64,000 bases of DNA from Leifsonia shinshuensis. Its GTDB lineage: Bacteria > Actinomycetota > Actinomycetes > Actinomycetales > Microbacteriaceae. The translations under genes and the position numbers were made by a program. This document shows, in pieces, positions 36,445 to 44,729 of the stretch (its first letter is position 1; each line of letters opens with the position of its first letter). Below the pieces are notes generated by a model, which saw only the letters and a list, made by a program, of their open reading frames with translations, was not told the origin of the DNA and ran no database searches. The stretch covers positions 2,108,001 to 2,172,000 of the forward strand of contig NZ_CP043641.1 of NCBI RefSeq assembly GCF_014217625.1. Direction: 5' to 3'.

Positions 36445-37035
36445 GTGACCGGCACAGATGTAGCCGACACAGACGTAGCCGACACCGCGCGCCCCCTGAT
36501 CGCGCGCCCGCAGCGGGCGGACGCCCGCCGCAACTTCGACGCCCTGCTCGCCGCCGCCCGCGACGCGTTCGCGGAGGACGGCGCCGGGGCCTCCCTCGAG
36601 GACATCGCCCGCCGCGCCGGGGTCGGCATCGGCACGCTGTACCGCAACTTCCCCACCCGCGACGCGCTGGTCGAGACCGTGTACGTCGAGGAGGTGGAGG
36701 CCGTCGTCCGCGCCGCCGACGACGCCGCCTCGCTGGAGCCGTGGGAGGCCGTGCAGGCCTGGCTGCGCCGCTTCCTCCTCTACGTCGGCACCAAGAAGGC
36801 CCTGCTGGAGGGCCTCAACAAGGACTCCCCCGTGCTCCTCAGCTGCCGCACCTCCCTGTACGATGCGGGCGAGCCGCTCGTGCGCCGCGCCCAGGAGGCC
36901 GGCGAACTGCGCCCTGACGCCTCCATCGGCGACGTCATCCGGATGGTGTCCGGCATCGCGGGCGTCGCGTTCGACGACGACGAGCAGCGCGACCGCGTCA
37001 TCGCCATGGCGATCGACGGCCTCCGCGCCCGCTGA
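36445..37035 (+). CDS. TetR/AcrR-family regulator
   Basis: A 196-residue repressor. The HTH covers RRNFDALLAAARDAFAEDGAGASLEDIARRAGVGIGTLYRNFPTRDALV and is followed by a helical ligand domain ending in VIAMAIDGLRAR. GTG 36445 with GGAAGGA upstream was preferred over an in-frame ATG at 36337, which would place the start inside the operators. It contains a short repeat TDVADTDVADT near the N terminus. It likely controls the divergent MFS exporter. Confidence 0.85.
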   Translation: MTGTDVADTDVADTARPLIARPQRADARRNFDALLAAARDAFAEDGAGASLEDIARRAGVGIGTLYRNFPTRDALVETVYVEEVEAVVRAADDAASLEPWEAVQAWLRRFLLYVGTKKALLEGLNKDSPVLLSCRTSLYDAGEPLVRRAQEAGELRPDASIGDVIRMVSGIAGVAFDDDEQRDRVIAMAIDGLRAR

Positions 37036-37118
37036 GCCACGACGCGCGACGCCCACCGGGCGCTCATTCGACCTGAGAGTGTTCTCAGACGTCTGAAATC
37101 TTCCGTAGGCTGGAAGAC

Positions 37119-38846
37119 ATGGAGCTCGGTGTCTATGCGGTGATCGCCGTCGCGGTGATCGTCGGCGTAGCCGCCTTCGCCCGCAAACTCGGCGTCGCCG
37201 CGCCCATCATCCTCGTGATCGTCGGCGTCACCCTCTCGGTGCTGCCCGGGGTGCCGGACATCGAGGTGCCGCCCGAGATCATCCTCGACGGGCTGCTCCC
37301 GCCGATCCTGTACGCGGCGGCCATCAGCGTCCCGCTCACCGACTTCCGCCGCAACCTCGCGCCGATCGCCGGCCTCTCGATCTTCCTCGTCGTCGTCACG
37401 GCGTTCGCGTCCGGCTTCGTGCTCTACACGATGCTGCCCGACCTCAACCTGGCCGCGGCCATCGCCCTCGGCGCGATCATCAGCCCGCCTGACGCGGTCG
37501 CGGCGACCTCCATCGGCCGCAAGCTCGGCCTTCCGCCCCGACTGCTGACGGTGCTGGAGGGCGAGGGCCTGGTCAACGACGCGACCGCGCTGGTGCTGCT
37601 GCGCACCGCACTCGCCGCGGCGGTCGGCACCCTCGCGACGCCGCTCGCCGGCGTGCTGGACTTCTTCTCCGCGGTCATCATCGCCCTCGTGATCGGGCTC
37701 GTGGTCGGCTTCGTCACGGTGTGGGTGCGCTCCAAGTTGAGCGACCCCGTCCTCGACACCGCGCTCTCGGTCGTCGTGCCGTTCGCCGCATTCGCCCCGA
37801 CGGAGGCGCTGCACGGCTCCGGCGTGCTCGCGGTCGTCGTCACCGGGCTCTACACCGGCCACGCCGCGCCCCGGCAGTTCAGCGCCCAGGCCAGGATCAG
37901 CGACCAGATCAACTGGCGCACCATCCAGTTCCTGCTCGAGAACGGCGTGTTCCTGCTCATCGGGCTGGAGCTGCGCACGCTCATCGCCGATGTCGAGCAT
38001 CCTGAGATCCTGAGCGTCTGGGACGCGGTCGGCATCGGACTCATCGCCATGGCCTCCCTCGTCGTCATCCGGTACATCCTGATCGGCCCGCTCATCTACT
38101 CGCTCCGAAGACGCGGCGAACGGGCGGAGAAGCAAGTGCTGCGGGAGTGGCTGCTGATCAGCTACTTCCGCGACCATCCCGTGCGCTACCGCTGGCAGGC
38201 CCAGCGCAAGCAGCGCGCCGAGGCGCGCTACGAGCGGCACCGCAGCGACTTGGAGGAGTTCCGCCAGGAGGCCATCGACTGGAAGGGCGGGGTCGTCCTC
38301 GGCTGGTCGGGGATGCGCGGCGTCGTCACCCTCGCGGCGGCCCAGTCGCTGCCGGCCGACATCCCGTACCGCCCGCAGCTCATCCTGATCGCGTTCACCG
38401 TCGCGTTCGTCAGCCTGGTCGTGCAGGGCGGCACCCTCCCCTGGCTGATCCGGGCGCTGGGGCTGCAGGGCATCGACGTCAAGGACGACAGGAGGCTGCT
38501 CGCGCAGCTCCTCGACGACCTCAGCGAGGCCGGTCTCGCCGTGCTGGACGACCCGGAGACCGCCGCGGGTGCCACGGCCCCGGTGGACCCGGAGCTCGTG
38601 GAGCGGGTGCGCCAGACGACGTACCTGCGCGCGGAGGCCGCCTGGGAGCGCATCGTGCTCTACGACACCCCGCCGGAGGGCCGTCCGCACCACGTGTACC
38701 GCACGCTGCGGCTCGCGGTGGTGGACGCCGAACGCGACCGCCTGCACGTGGAGCGGGCGCGCGGCGCCTACCCGTCGCGCATCCTCAGCGAGGCGCAGTC
38801 CATGCTCGACATCGAGGAGACGCGGCTGCAGTCGCGGGCGCGGTGA
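37119..38846 (+). CDS. CPA1-family Na+/H+ antiporter
   Basis: A 575-residue antiporter. About twelve membrane segments span residues 1-430, with the CPA1 hallmark SPPDAVAATSI (about 122-132), GEGLVNDATALVL, and the GWSGMRGVVTLAAA segment. A cytoplasmic loop rich in charged residues lies near 330-385, and about 140 hydrophilic residues form the C terminus. It exchanges sodium or potassium for protons. ATG 37119. It follows the TetR gene by 83 bases but probably has its own promoter. Confidence 0.92.
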   Translation: MELGVYAVIAVAVIVGVAAFARKLGVAAPIILVIVGVTLSVLPGVPDIEVPPEIILDGLLPPILYAAAISVPLTDFRRNLAPIAGLSIFLVVVTAFASGFVLYTMLPDLNLAAAIALGAIISPPDAVAATSIGRKLGLPPRLLTVLEGEGLVNDATALVLLRTALAAAVGTLATPLAGVLDFFSAVIIALVIGLVVGFVTVWVRSKLSDPVLDTALSVVVPFAAFAPTEALHGSGVLAVVVTGLYTGHAAPRQFSAQARISDQINWRTIQFLLENGVFLLIGLELRTLIADVEHPEILSVWDAVGIGLIAMASLVVIRYILIGPLIYSLRRRGERAEKQVLREWLLISYFRDHPVRYRWQAQRKQRAEARYERHRSDLEEFRQEAIDWKGGVVLGWSGMRGVVTLAAAQSLPADIPYRPQLILIAFTVAFVSLVVQGGTLPWLIRALGLQGIDVKDDRRLLAQLLDDLSEAGLAVLDDPETAAGATAPVDPELVERVRQTTYLRAEAAWERIVLYDTPPEGRPHHVYRTLRLAVVDAERDRLHVERARGAYPSRILSEAQSMLDIEETRLQSRAR

Positions 38847-38889
38847 GGGGCGGCTGGACGCGCACGCGGCTCGACGCCGGCACGCCGCC

Positions 38890-39975
38890 TCAGTCCCGCG
38901 CGCGGTGACGCCCGCGGCTCGACCGCACGAGGCCGGCGTCGCCCAGCTCGCGGAGCACGCCGCGGACCGCGTCCTCACTGCTCCCCCCGGGCGCCGGCCC
39001 GAACTCCCGTTCGGCCTCCGCGACCAGCCGCGGCAGGGTCAGCGGGACGTCGAGCAGCCTCCACACCAGGGAGGAAACCGGCGTCAGACGGGTGATCGTG
39101 TCCCGCGCGTGCACGACCGCCTCGCCGTCGAGGTCCACCCAGTCGTCCACCTCCGCGCGGCTGTACATCGCGCCCTCGGCGGCCGTCCGCAGCAGCTCGC
39201 GGACCGGCCCCACGAGGTCGGCCGCCTCGCGGTAGCCGATCACCTGCACGCCCCCGCAGCGGCGGACGAGGCGGTCGAGCAGCGTCAGGGGCGCCGGCAG
39301 GGCGCTGAAGTAGTTGATCTGCTCGACCAGGTCGCCGAGGACCTCCCCCAGCCCGACCGTCTCGACCGTCGGCGTGGTCCCGTCGTCGGTGCGGTCGAGG
39401 AGGGCGATCCGCGTCAGCCGGAGCCGCGGCCCCGGCCGCACGAGCCCGAGCTCGTCTGGGCCGACGACGTGCTTGCCGCGCGCCGCCGACCGCTTGAACG
39501 CGAGCGGCTGAGGGAAGGCGATCACCTCACCTGAGGACGCGACCGCGACCGTTTCATCCGACACATACCCCAGGGCCGCGCCGAGCGCCGCGGCGGCCGT
39601 CGACTTGCCGGCGCCCGAGGGTCCGATGAGGGCGATCACGCCACCCGTCGCCGGGTCGGCGAGGCCCGCCGCGTGGAACGTCACCAGCTCGCCGCGTCGC
39701 GCCAGGATGGCCCGCTGGTTGATCGCGCGGCGGAGGGCGATCCCCACCTCGTCGAGGTCGCGGCCCGACACGTCCGCCGAGTCCCCCGTTCCGCCCACCG
39801 TCACGACGCCCGTCGGGTCCCCCTCGGACGCCAGCCGCGACCACTGGCCGCGCAGCGCGTCGACGTCGGACTCCGGCATCCCCTGCACGGCCACACGCAA
39901 GCGCGCGCCGAGGGCGTTCACCTGGAACTCACCCGTCACCCTGATCCACCCCTCGGCTTGAAACTTCTCATGCAA
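38890..39975 (-). CDS. HPr-kinase-like ATPase fused to a PqqD-like domain
   Basis: A 361-residue protein. Walker A GPSGAGKST (118-126) within an HprK-like P-loop domain, preceded by a strand-rich N-terminal segment with VTFHAAGLADPATGG, and followed by YVSDETVAV. The C-terminal 70 residues (SSLVWRLLDVPLTLPRLVAE, then DAVRGVLRELGDAGLV) match a PqqD-like winged-helix peptide-binding domain. Such fusions occur next to peptide-modification (RiPP) or wall-polymer loci, but no precursor or cyclase is visible nearby. ATG 39975 lies at the base of an intergenic promoter region. Confidence 0.7.
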   Translation of the reverse strand: MHEKFQAEGWIRVTGEFQVNALGARLRVAVQGMPESDVDALRGQWSRLASEGDPTGVVTVGGTGDSADVSGRDLDEVGIALRRAINQRAILARRGELVTFHAAGLADPATGGVIALIGPSGAGKSTAAAALGAALGYVSDETVAVASSGEVIAFPQPLAFKRSAARGKHVVGPDELGLVRPGPRLRLTRIALLDRTDDGTTPTVETVGLGEVLGDLVEQINYFSALPAPLTLLDRLVRRCGGVQVIGYREAADLVGPVRELLRTAAEGAMYSRAEVDDWVDLDGEAVVHARDTITRLTPVSSLVWRLLDVPLTLPRLVAEAEREFGPAPGGSSEDAVRGVLRELGDAGLVRSSRGRHRARD

Positions 39976-40018
39976 GATTAGAGGACGACCCCTCGCGCCA
40001 CTCCCGGGATGCGCCTTG

Positions 40019-40035
40019 TTTTGAATTGCTCAAAA
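40019..40035. promoter_or_regulatory. Palindrome upstream of the Fur-catalase pair, probable Fur/PerR box
   Basis: TTTTGA-ATTGC-TCAAAA is a perfect AT-rich inverted repeat just upstream of the fur-type gene. It overlaps a possible -35 (TTGAAT, 40021-40026) with a -10 at TAGCGT (40045-40050). This is the expected place for an autoregulatory Fur or PerR site. Confidence 0.55.
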
Positions 40036-40057
40036 GAAAACCGGTAGCGTGGCAGGC

Positions 40058-40504
40058 ATGGACATCGCACAGCTCGAAGGCGCCCTCCGCGCCGCGGGAC
40101 TGCGCGTGACGCAGGGGCGGCTCGCCGTCCTGAACGCGCTCGACGCGCATCCCCACGTGGACGCGGACTCGGTCTACCGGGCGGTGCTCCCCGCGCTGCC
40201 CGGCACCTCGATCCAGAACGTCCACAACGTCCTCGGCGACCTCACCGCCGCCGGTCTGCTGCGGCGGATCGAGCCGGCGCACTCGCCCGCGCTGTACGAG
40301 CGGCGCGTCGGCGACAACCACCACCACGTCGTGTGCACCTCGTGCGGCGCGGTGGCGGACGTGGAGTGCGTCGTCGGCCACGCGCCCTGCCTTCACCCTT
40401 CGGGGGCGGCCGGGTTCGTGGTGGACACCGCGGAGGTCACCTTCTGGGGGCTGTGCCCGTCCTGTCAGGAGCGCGCGGCGAAAGCCCCGTCGCACGCCGA
40501 ATGA
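40058..40504 (+). CDS. Fur-family (PerR/FurA-like) transcriptional repressor
   Basis: A 148-residue regulator. A winged helix ([26 protein letters not shown]) is followed by the metal-binding region [11 protein letters not shown] (87-97) and a second CPSC (133-136), the structural zinc site. The HHH cluster provides the regulatory metal ligands. It lies 13 bases upstream of a catalase gene, the standard FurA/PerR peroxide-defence arrangement. ATG 40058 was chosen; the in-frame GTG at 40049 is an alternative. Confidence 0.9.
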   Translation: MDIAQLEGALRAAGLRVTQGRLAVLNALDAHPHVDADSVYRAVLPALPGTSIQNVHNVLGDLTAAGLLRRIEPAHSPALYERRVGDNHHHVVCTSCGAVADVECVVGHAPCLHPSGAAGFVVDTAEVTFWGLCPSCQERAAKAPSHAE

Positions 40505-40517
40505 GGTTAGGAGAACC

Positions 40518-42011
40518 ATGACGGAGAACCACACGACCACCCAGACCGGCAGCCCGGTCGGCAGCGACGCTCACTCGCTGACGTCCGGACGGGACGGGGC
40601 GACCGCGCTCCACGACCGGTACCTCGTCGAGAAGCTCGCCCAGTTCAACCGCGAGCGCATCCCGGAGCGGATCGTGCACGCCAAGGGCGGCGGGGCGTTC
40701 GGCGAGTTCGTCGTCACCGGCGACGTGACCGCCTACACGAAGGCAGCGGTCTTCCAGCCCGGCGCGACCACGCGCACCGTGCAGCGCTTCTCGTCGGTCG
40801 CCGGCGAGCAGGGCTCCCCCGACACCTGGCGCGACGTCCGCGGCTTCTCGGTGAAGTTCTACACGACCGAGGGCAACTACGACATCGTCGGCAACAACAC
40901 CCCGGTGTTCTTCATCCGCGACGGCATCAAGTTCCCCGACTTCATCCACTCGCAGAAGCGCCTCCCTGGCTCCGGCCTGCGCGACGCGGACATGCAGTGG
41001 GACTTCTGGACGCTGTCGCCGGAGTCCGCGCACCAGGTGACGTACCTGATGGGCGACCGCGGCCTCCCCCGCTCGTGGCGGACCATGCCCGGCTACGGCT
41101 CGCACACCTACCAGTGGATCAACGCGGCGGGCGAGCGGTTCTGGGTGAAGTACCACTTCCACGCCCTGCAGGGCAACGAGGAGATGCGCGGCGCGGAGGC
41201 CGAGCGGATCGCGGGTGAGGACGCGGATTACTACCGCCGCGACCTGTACGAGGCGATCGAGCGCGGCGACTTCCCGGCGTGGAAGGTGAGCGTGCAGGTG
41301 ATGCCCTACGAGGACGCGAAGACGTACCGGTTCAATCCGTTCGACCTGACGAAGGTGTGGCCGCACAGCGACTACCCGCTGATCGAGGTCGGCGTCCACA
41401 CGCTGAACGAGAACCCGGAGAACTTCTTCGCGCAGATCGAGCAGGCGGCGTTCTCCCCGGCCAACACGGTCCCGGGCATCGACATCAGCCCGGACAAGAT
41501 GCTGATGGCGCGCGTGTTCTCCTACCCGGACGCCCAGCGCTACCGCGTTGGCACCAACTACAACGAGCTGCCGGTCAACGCGCCGGTCGCCCCGGTGCAC
41601 AACTACTCGCAGGACGGCGCGGGCCGCCACGGCTTCAAGGCTGCCGGCGCGCCGGTGTACGCGCCGAACTCGTTCGGCGGACCGGTCGCCGACCCGGCTG
41701 CCGCGGGCGAGGGCTCGTGGGAGTCGGACGGCGCCCTCGTGCGCGCGGCGGCGACGCTGCACGCGGAGGACGACGACTTCGGCCAGGCCGGGACGCTCTA
41801 CCGCGAGGTCTACGACGAGGCGGCACGCGAGCGGTTCCTCGACACGATCGCGGGAGCGGTCGGCGGGGTGACGCGGGACGACATCCGCGAGCGGGCGATC
41901 CAGTACTGGACGAACGTCGACGCCGGACTGGGCGCGGCGCTGCGGGCGCGGCTGGAGTCGGACGTGGCCGACCCGGACGAGGCGGCGGAGTACGTGGGAG
42001 TCGGCGAGTAG
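40518..42011 (+). CDS. katA: Monofunctional heme catalase
   Basis: A 497-residue small-subunit catalase degrading hydrogen peroxide. Key residues: H54 in [12 protein letters not shown], the asparagine in VGNNTPVFF, and the heme-ligand tyrosine in [12 protein letters not shown]. The [11 protein letters not shown] and NADPH-region segments ([21 protein letters not shown]) fit clade 3 catalases. The AGGAG ribosome site precedes ATG 40518. Co-transcribed with the Fur/PerR-type gene and presumably derepressed by peroxide. Confidence 0.95.
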   Translation: MTENHTTTQTGSPVGSDAHSLTSGRDGATALHDRYLVEKLAQFNRERIPERIVHAKGGGAFGEFVVTGDVTAYTKAAVFQPGATTRTVQRFSSVAGEQGSPDTWRDVRGFSVKFYTTEGNYDIVGNNTPVFFIRDGIKFPDFIHSQKRLPGSGLRDADMQWDFWTLSPESAHQVTYLMGDRGLPRSWRTMPGYGSHTYQWINAAGERFWVKYHFHALQGNEEMRGAEAERIAGEDADYYRRDLYEAIERGDFPAWKVSVQVMPYEDAKTYRFNPFDLTKVWPHSDYPLIEVGVHTLNENPENFFAQIEQAAFSPANTVPGIDISPDKMLMARVFSYPDAQRYRVGTNYNELPVNAPVAPVHNYSQDGAGRHGFKAAGAPVYAPNSFGGPVADPAAAGEGSWESDGALVRAAATLHAEDDDFGQAGTLYREVYDEAARERFLDTIAGAVGGVTRDDIRERAIQYWTNVDAGLGAALRARLESDVADPDEAAEYVGVGE

Positions 42012-42030
42012 GCCCGAGGCCGCGCTGACG

Positions 42031-42075
42031 CGAACGGAGTCCACGGCCGGAATGGCCGTGGACTCCTCCGTTCGC
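42031..42075 (+). terminator. Hairpin downstream of catalase gene
   Basis: GGAGTCCACGGCC (42036-42048) pairs with GGCCGTGGACTCC (42054-42066) around GGAAT; the outer CGAAC and GTTCG also pair, with a three-base bulge. It is built from the CCTCCGTT repeat motif and lies 20 bases after katA, so it probably terminates that transcript. Confidence 0.6.
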
Positions 42076-42318
42076 TGCGTTTCCGGGGGGGTCAGGAGGC
42101 GGAAGTCCTCCGTTGGTCGTGTGGGCCAGGCGGGCAGCGGAGGACGAGGAGGCCGGGTCGGAGTGGATGCCCTCCGTTGGCTGCGCGGTCGCTAACGGAG
42201 GAGATCGGGCCAGAGGGCGGGCTGGATGACGGGTAGCGGAGGAGATTCGGGCGGATTGGGAGGGGATGTCCTCCGTTCGCTGCGCGTTGCGGGGCTGCGG
42301 GGATGTCCTCCGTTGGCT
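42031..42318. repeat. Intergenic palindromic repeat cluster B
   Basis: About nine copies of the motif CCTCCGTT(G/C)GCTGCG or its complement AACGGAGGAG, at roughly 42031, 42065, 42107, 42136, 42171, 42193, 42235, 42270 and 42308. Several direct copies are preceded by GGATG. The rest of this 340-base gap holds no gene. The same family is found at 34235-34365. Confidence 0.75.
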
Positions 42319-42352
42319 GCGTGCGTGGCGGGGCCGGAACGGTGGGGACCGA

Positions 42353-43231
42353 TCAGGGCCGGAGGCGGGCCAGGGCGCCGGACTCCAGAGCGGACCACAC
42401 CGTGCCGTCGGCGGCGACGGCGATGCCGTGCGGCTCGGAGGCCGCGGGCAGCGGCACGCGGGCGGTCTCGCCGCCGGCGGTGACGTGCGCCAGCGCGTCC
42501 GCTCCCCACAGGGAGACCCACACTCCGCCCGTCGCGTCGGCGGCGACCGCGTGGGGCTTCGCGCCCGCGCCGAGGGGGTGGAGGGTGAGCGTGCCGTCGC
42601 GGCCGACGCGGGCGAGGGCGTCGGCGCCGATCAGGGCGGACCAGACCGCGCCGTCCTCCGCGACGGCGATGCCGACGGGGCCGGAGCCGGCGGGCAGCTC
42701 GGTGACCGCGACCGCGGCGTCGCCGCCGCGGACGTGGCCGAGAGCGTCGATGGCGTTCATCGTGAACCAGAGCGAGTCGCCCGAGGCCGCGATCATCGAG
42801 GGCATCGTGCCCTCGCGGCCGACCGGGAACTCGTCCACCTGGCCGAGCACGCCGACGCGGCCGAGCGCGTCCGCGGCCAGCTCGGTGAACCAGGTCGTTC
42901 CGTCGTAGAGCGCGGTGACGCCGAACGGCTGGGCGCCGGTCGTCGGCACGGCCGCCTCGGCCAGGAGGCGCGGGCCGGGTCCCACCAGCAGCAGGCGGCC
43001 TCCGGTCGTGTCGCTCACCCAGACATCCGAGGCGTTCGCGGCGGCGACCACGGACGGCTGTGCGCCCGCGCCGAGGTCGAGGCGGGTCAGCGTCCCGTCC
43101 GGGGCGAGCCGCCCGATCGCTGCGCCGTGCACGAGAGTGAACCACACGGCGCCGTCGTCGGTCACGGCGATGCCGTAGGGTCCCTCCCCTGGCTCGCCGA
43201 CCGGGATGACCTCCAGCGGCTCTCCGCTCAC
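42353..43231 (-). CDS. Virginiamycin B lyase-like beta-propeller protein
   Basis: A 292-residue seven-bladed propeller made of repeats of the type GIAVAEDGAVWSALIGADALARV. The closing repeat EPHGIAVAADGTVWSALESGALARL places H and E as in the Vgb active site, which linearises streptogramin B antibiotics by elimination. GTG 43231 overlaps the stop of the upstream PhzF gene (GTGA). Many Vgb homologues in soil actinobacteria have unproven activity, so antibiotic inactivation is possible but not shown. Confidence 0.65.
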   Translation of the reverse strand: MSGEPLEVIPVGEPGEGPYGIAVTDDGAVWFTLVHGAAIGRLAPDGTLTRLDLGAGAQPSVVAAANASDVWVSDTTGGRLLLVGPGPRLLAEAAVPTTGAQPFGVTALYDGTTWFTELAADALGRVGVLGQVDEFPVGREGTMPSMIAASGDSLWFTMNAIDALGHVRGGDAAVAVTELPAGSGPVGIAVAEDGAVWSALIGADALARVGRDGTLTLHPLGAGAKPHAVAADATGGVWVSLWGADALAHVTAGGETARVPLPAASEPHGIAVAADGTVWSALESGALARLRP

Positions 43232-43923
43232 AGCGTCGCGTCGATGGTGCGGTCGTACACCACGGTCCCGCCCACACGGACCAGGCCGCCGTCGAGCGGT
43301 TCGGTGGCCAGCTCGGAGCCCTCCCCCTGCACGATGCGCAGTGCGCGGCCGAGCTTGGCGGTAAGGGCGACGGCGGCGGCGCCGGTGGCCTCGTCCTCCA
43401 CGATGCCCATCGCCGGGGCGAACATGCGGGCGCGCAGCGTGCCGGCCTCCTCGTCGATCCACGCGTAGGCGTAGTGCTGGCCTTCGGTGAACGCGAACGC
43501 GTCGAGCGCCTCGACCGCCTCCGGGGAGTCCAGCGGCAGCCAGGTGAAATCGGGGGTCCAGGCGGCGCGGGCGTCGATCGCGGCCCAGTCGCCGTCGAGG
43601 TCGACCGAGACCGCGACGTCCCCGGCCTTCTCGGCGAGGGCGCCGACCGGCGTGCGCTCGTGCGCGAGCCACCACGCGGTCCCGACGCTCGGGTGACCGG
43701 CGAACGGGAGCTCCGACGCGGGGGTGAAGATGCGGATCGTCGCGATGCCGCCCGACTCGTCCAGCGCGTCGACGAAGACCGTCTCGCTGAAGCCGAGCGC
43801 CGCCGCGATGTCCTGCTCCCGCCCTGCCGTCGCCGGCGAGCTGGTGACGATTCCCAGCTCGTTGCCGTTCGCGCCGCGCTCGTCGGTGAAGACGCGGACG
43901 ACCACTACCTCGATTTCATCCAT
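43228..43923 (-). CDS. PhzF-family isomerase/epimerase-like protein
   Basis: A 231-residue protein of the PhzF phenazine biosynthesis family: VRVFTDERGANGNELGIV near the start, SETVFV, IRIFTPASELPFAGHPSVGTAWWL and EDEATGAAAVAL. The fold is the diaminopimelate-epimerase type. The usual catalytic glutamate position reads N-G-N-E, so E is present. It is shorter than most members (about 280). ATG 43923 was preferred to GTG 43932. Translationally coupled to the Vgb-like gene. Substrate unknown; phenazine genes are absent. Confidence 0.8.
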   Translation of the reverse strand: MDEIEVVVVRVFTDERGANGNELGIVTSSPATAGREQDIAAALGFSETVFVDALDESGGIATIRIFTPASELPFAGHPSVGTAWWLAHERTPVGALAEKAGDVAVSVDLDGDWAAIDARAAWTPDFTWLPLDSPEAVEALDAFAFTEGQHYAYAWIDEEAGTLRARMFAPAMGIVEDEATGAAAVALTAKLGRALRIVQGEGSELATEPLDGGLVRVGGTVVYDRTIDATL

Positions 43924-43958
43924 AGCCTCCACCCTGGCATGCGCGGCATAATCCCGCC

Positions 43959-44192
43959 ATGAGTGACGAGGCCCCCACCCCCGCCGCCTCCAACGACGAA
44001 GAGGTCGCCATCGGCCACGCCGTCGACCGGCTCGCGGAACGATTCCCGACGGTCCCCCGGGACCGCATCGTCGACCTGGTGCACCAGCGCCACGTCGACT
44101 ACACCGGCGCGCCCGTGCGCGACTTCATCCCGGTCCTCATCGAGCACGACGTCAAGCGCGAGCTGATCGCGGAGGTCCAGCCGCTGGCGTGA
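43959..44192 (+). CDS. Small three-helix-bundle domain protein
   Basis: A 77-residue acidic protein. EVAIGHAVDRLAERFPTVPRDRIVDLVHQRHVDYTGAPVRDFIPVLIEHDVKRELI resembles the small actinobacterial three-helix-bundle dimerisation domain family. No catalytic residues or membrane segment are seen. ATG 43959. It is convergent with the gene at 44215. Function unknown. Confidence 0.7.
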   Translation: MSDEAPTPAASNDEEVAIGHAVDRLAERFPTVPRDRIVDLVHQRHVDYTGAPVRDFIPVLIEHDVKRELIAEVQPLA

Positions 44193-44214
44193 GAGTGGAA
44201 CGACAGGGCGAGTC

Positions 44215-44676
44215 TCAGTACTCGCCCTTGATGACGAAGTAGGAGCCGCGGATCGTCCCCGCGAGCTTGGACTTCTGGCGAGCGAACTTGAAGTCGGCGA
44301 GCTCCGCCGGGACCTCCATGCCGTCGGACAGTTTGAAGCCGACCGCGCGCTTGCCCGCGTCGTCGATCGTGTTCATGACGTTGATCGACAGGCCGGACTC
44401 GTAGAAGACGTAGGCCATCCGGATGCCGTCCACCTCGAACGAGGTGACCTCGAGGGCCGGCGAGGCGATCACGATGCCGCGCTCGTCGGCGAGGATGCGG
44501 CTGATCCAGTCGAGCGCCTCCCGCTCCTCGGCGGCCGGCGCGGTGGCGAAGTCGATGTCGTACTTGTTCTTGAAGTAGCGGGACTCGTTCGCGCGCAGCC
44601 CGGCGAGGGCCGGCGCGACGGGGCTGGACTCCAGACCCTCCGTTGACACGTTCACGAAATCGACGACCTGGCGCAT
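44215..44676 (-). CDS. Conserved-looking hypothetical protein
   Basis: A 153-residue soluble protein that I do not recognise. The N-terminal third is helical (FVNVSTEGLESSPVAPAL, LRANESRYFKNKYDIDF), and the C-terminal part alternates strands (FEVDGIRMAYVFYESGLSINVMNT, KLAGTIRGSYFVIKGEY). ATG 44676 has AGGAGGG four bases upstream. Coding bias and spacing support a real gene. A larger open frame upstream is an artefact. Confidence 0.7.
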   Translation of the reverse strand: MRQVVDFVNVSTEGLESSPVAPALAGLRANESRYFKNKYDIDFATAPAAEEREALDWISRILADERGIVIASPALEVTSFEVDGIRMAYVFYESGLSINVMNTIDDAGKRAVGFKLSDGMEVPAELADFKFARQKSKLAGTIRGSYFVIKGEY

Positions 44677-44729
44677 GCGGCCCTCCTCGCTCGGTTCTGT
44701 CCCGAGCCTACTGAATCGGCCGTCCGGGG

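Noticed and set aside
42031..42318. CRISPR-like array
   Set aside because: The repeat copies alternate in orientation and have irregular spacing; no cas genes are present.
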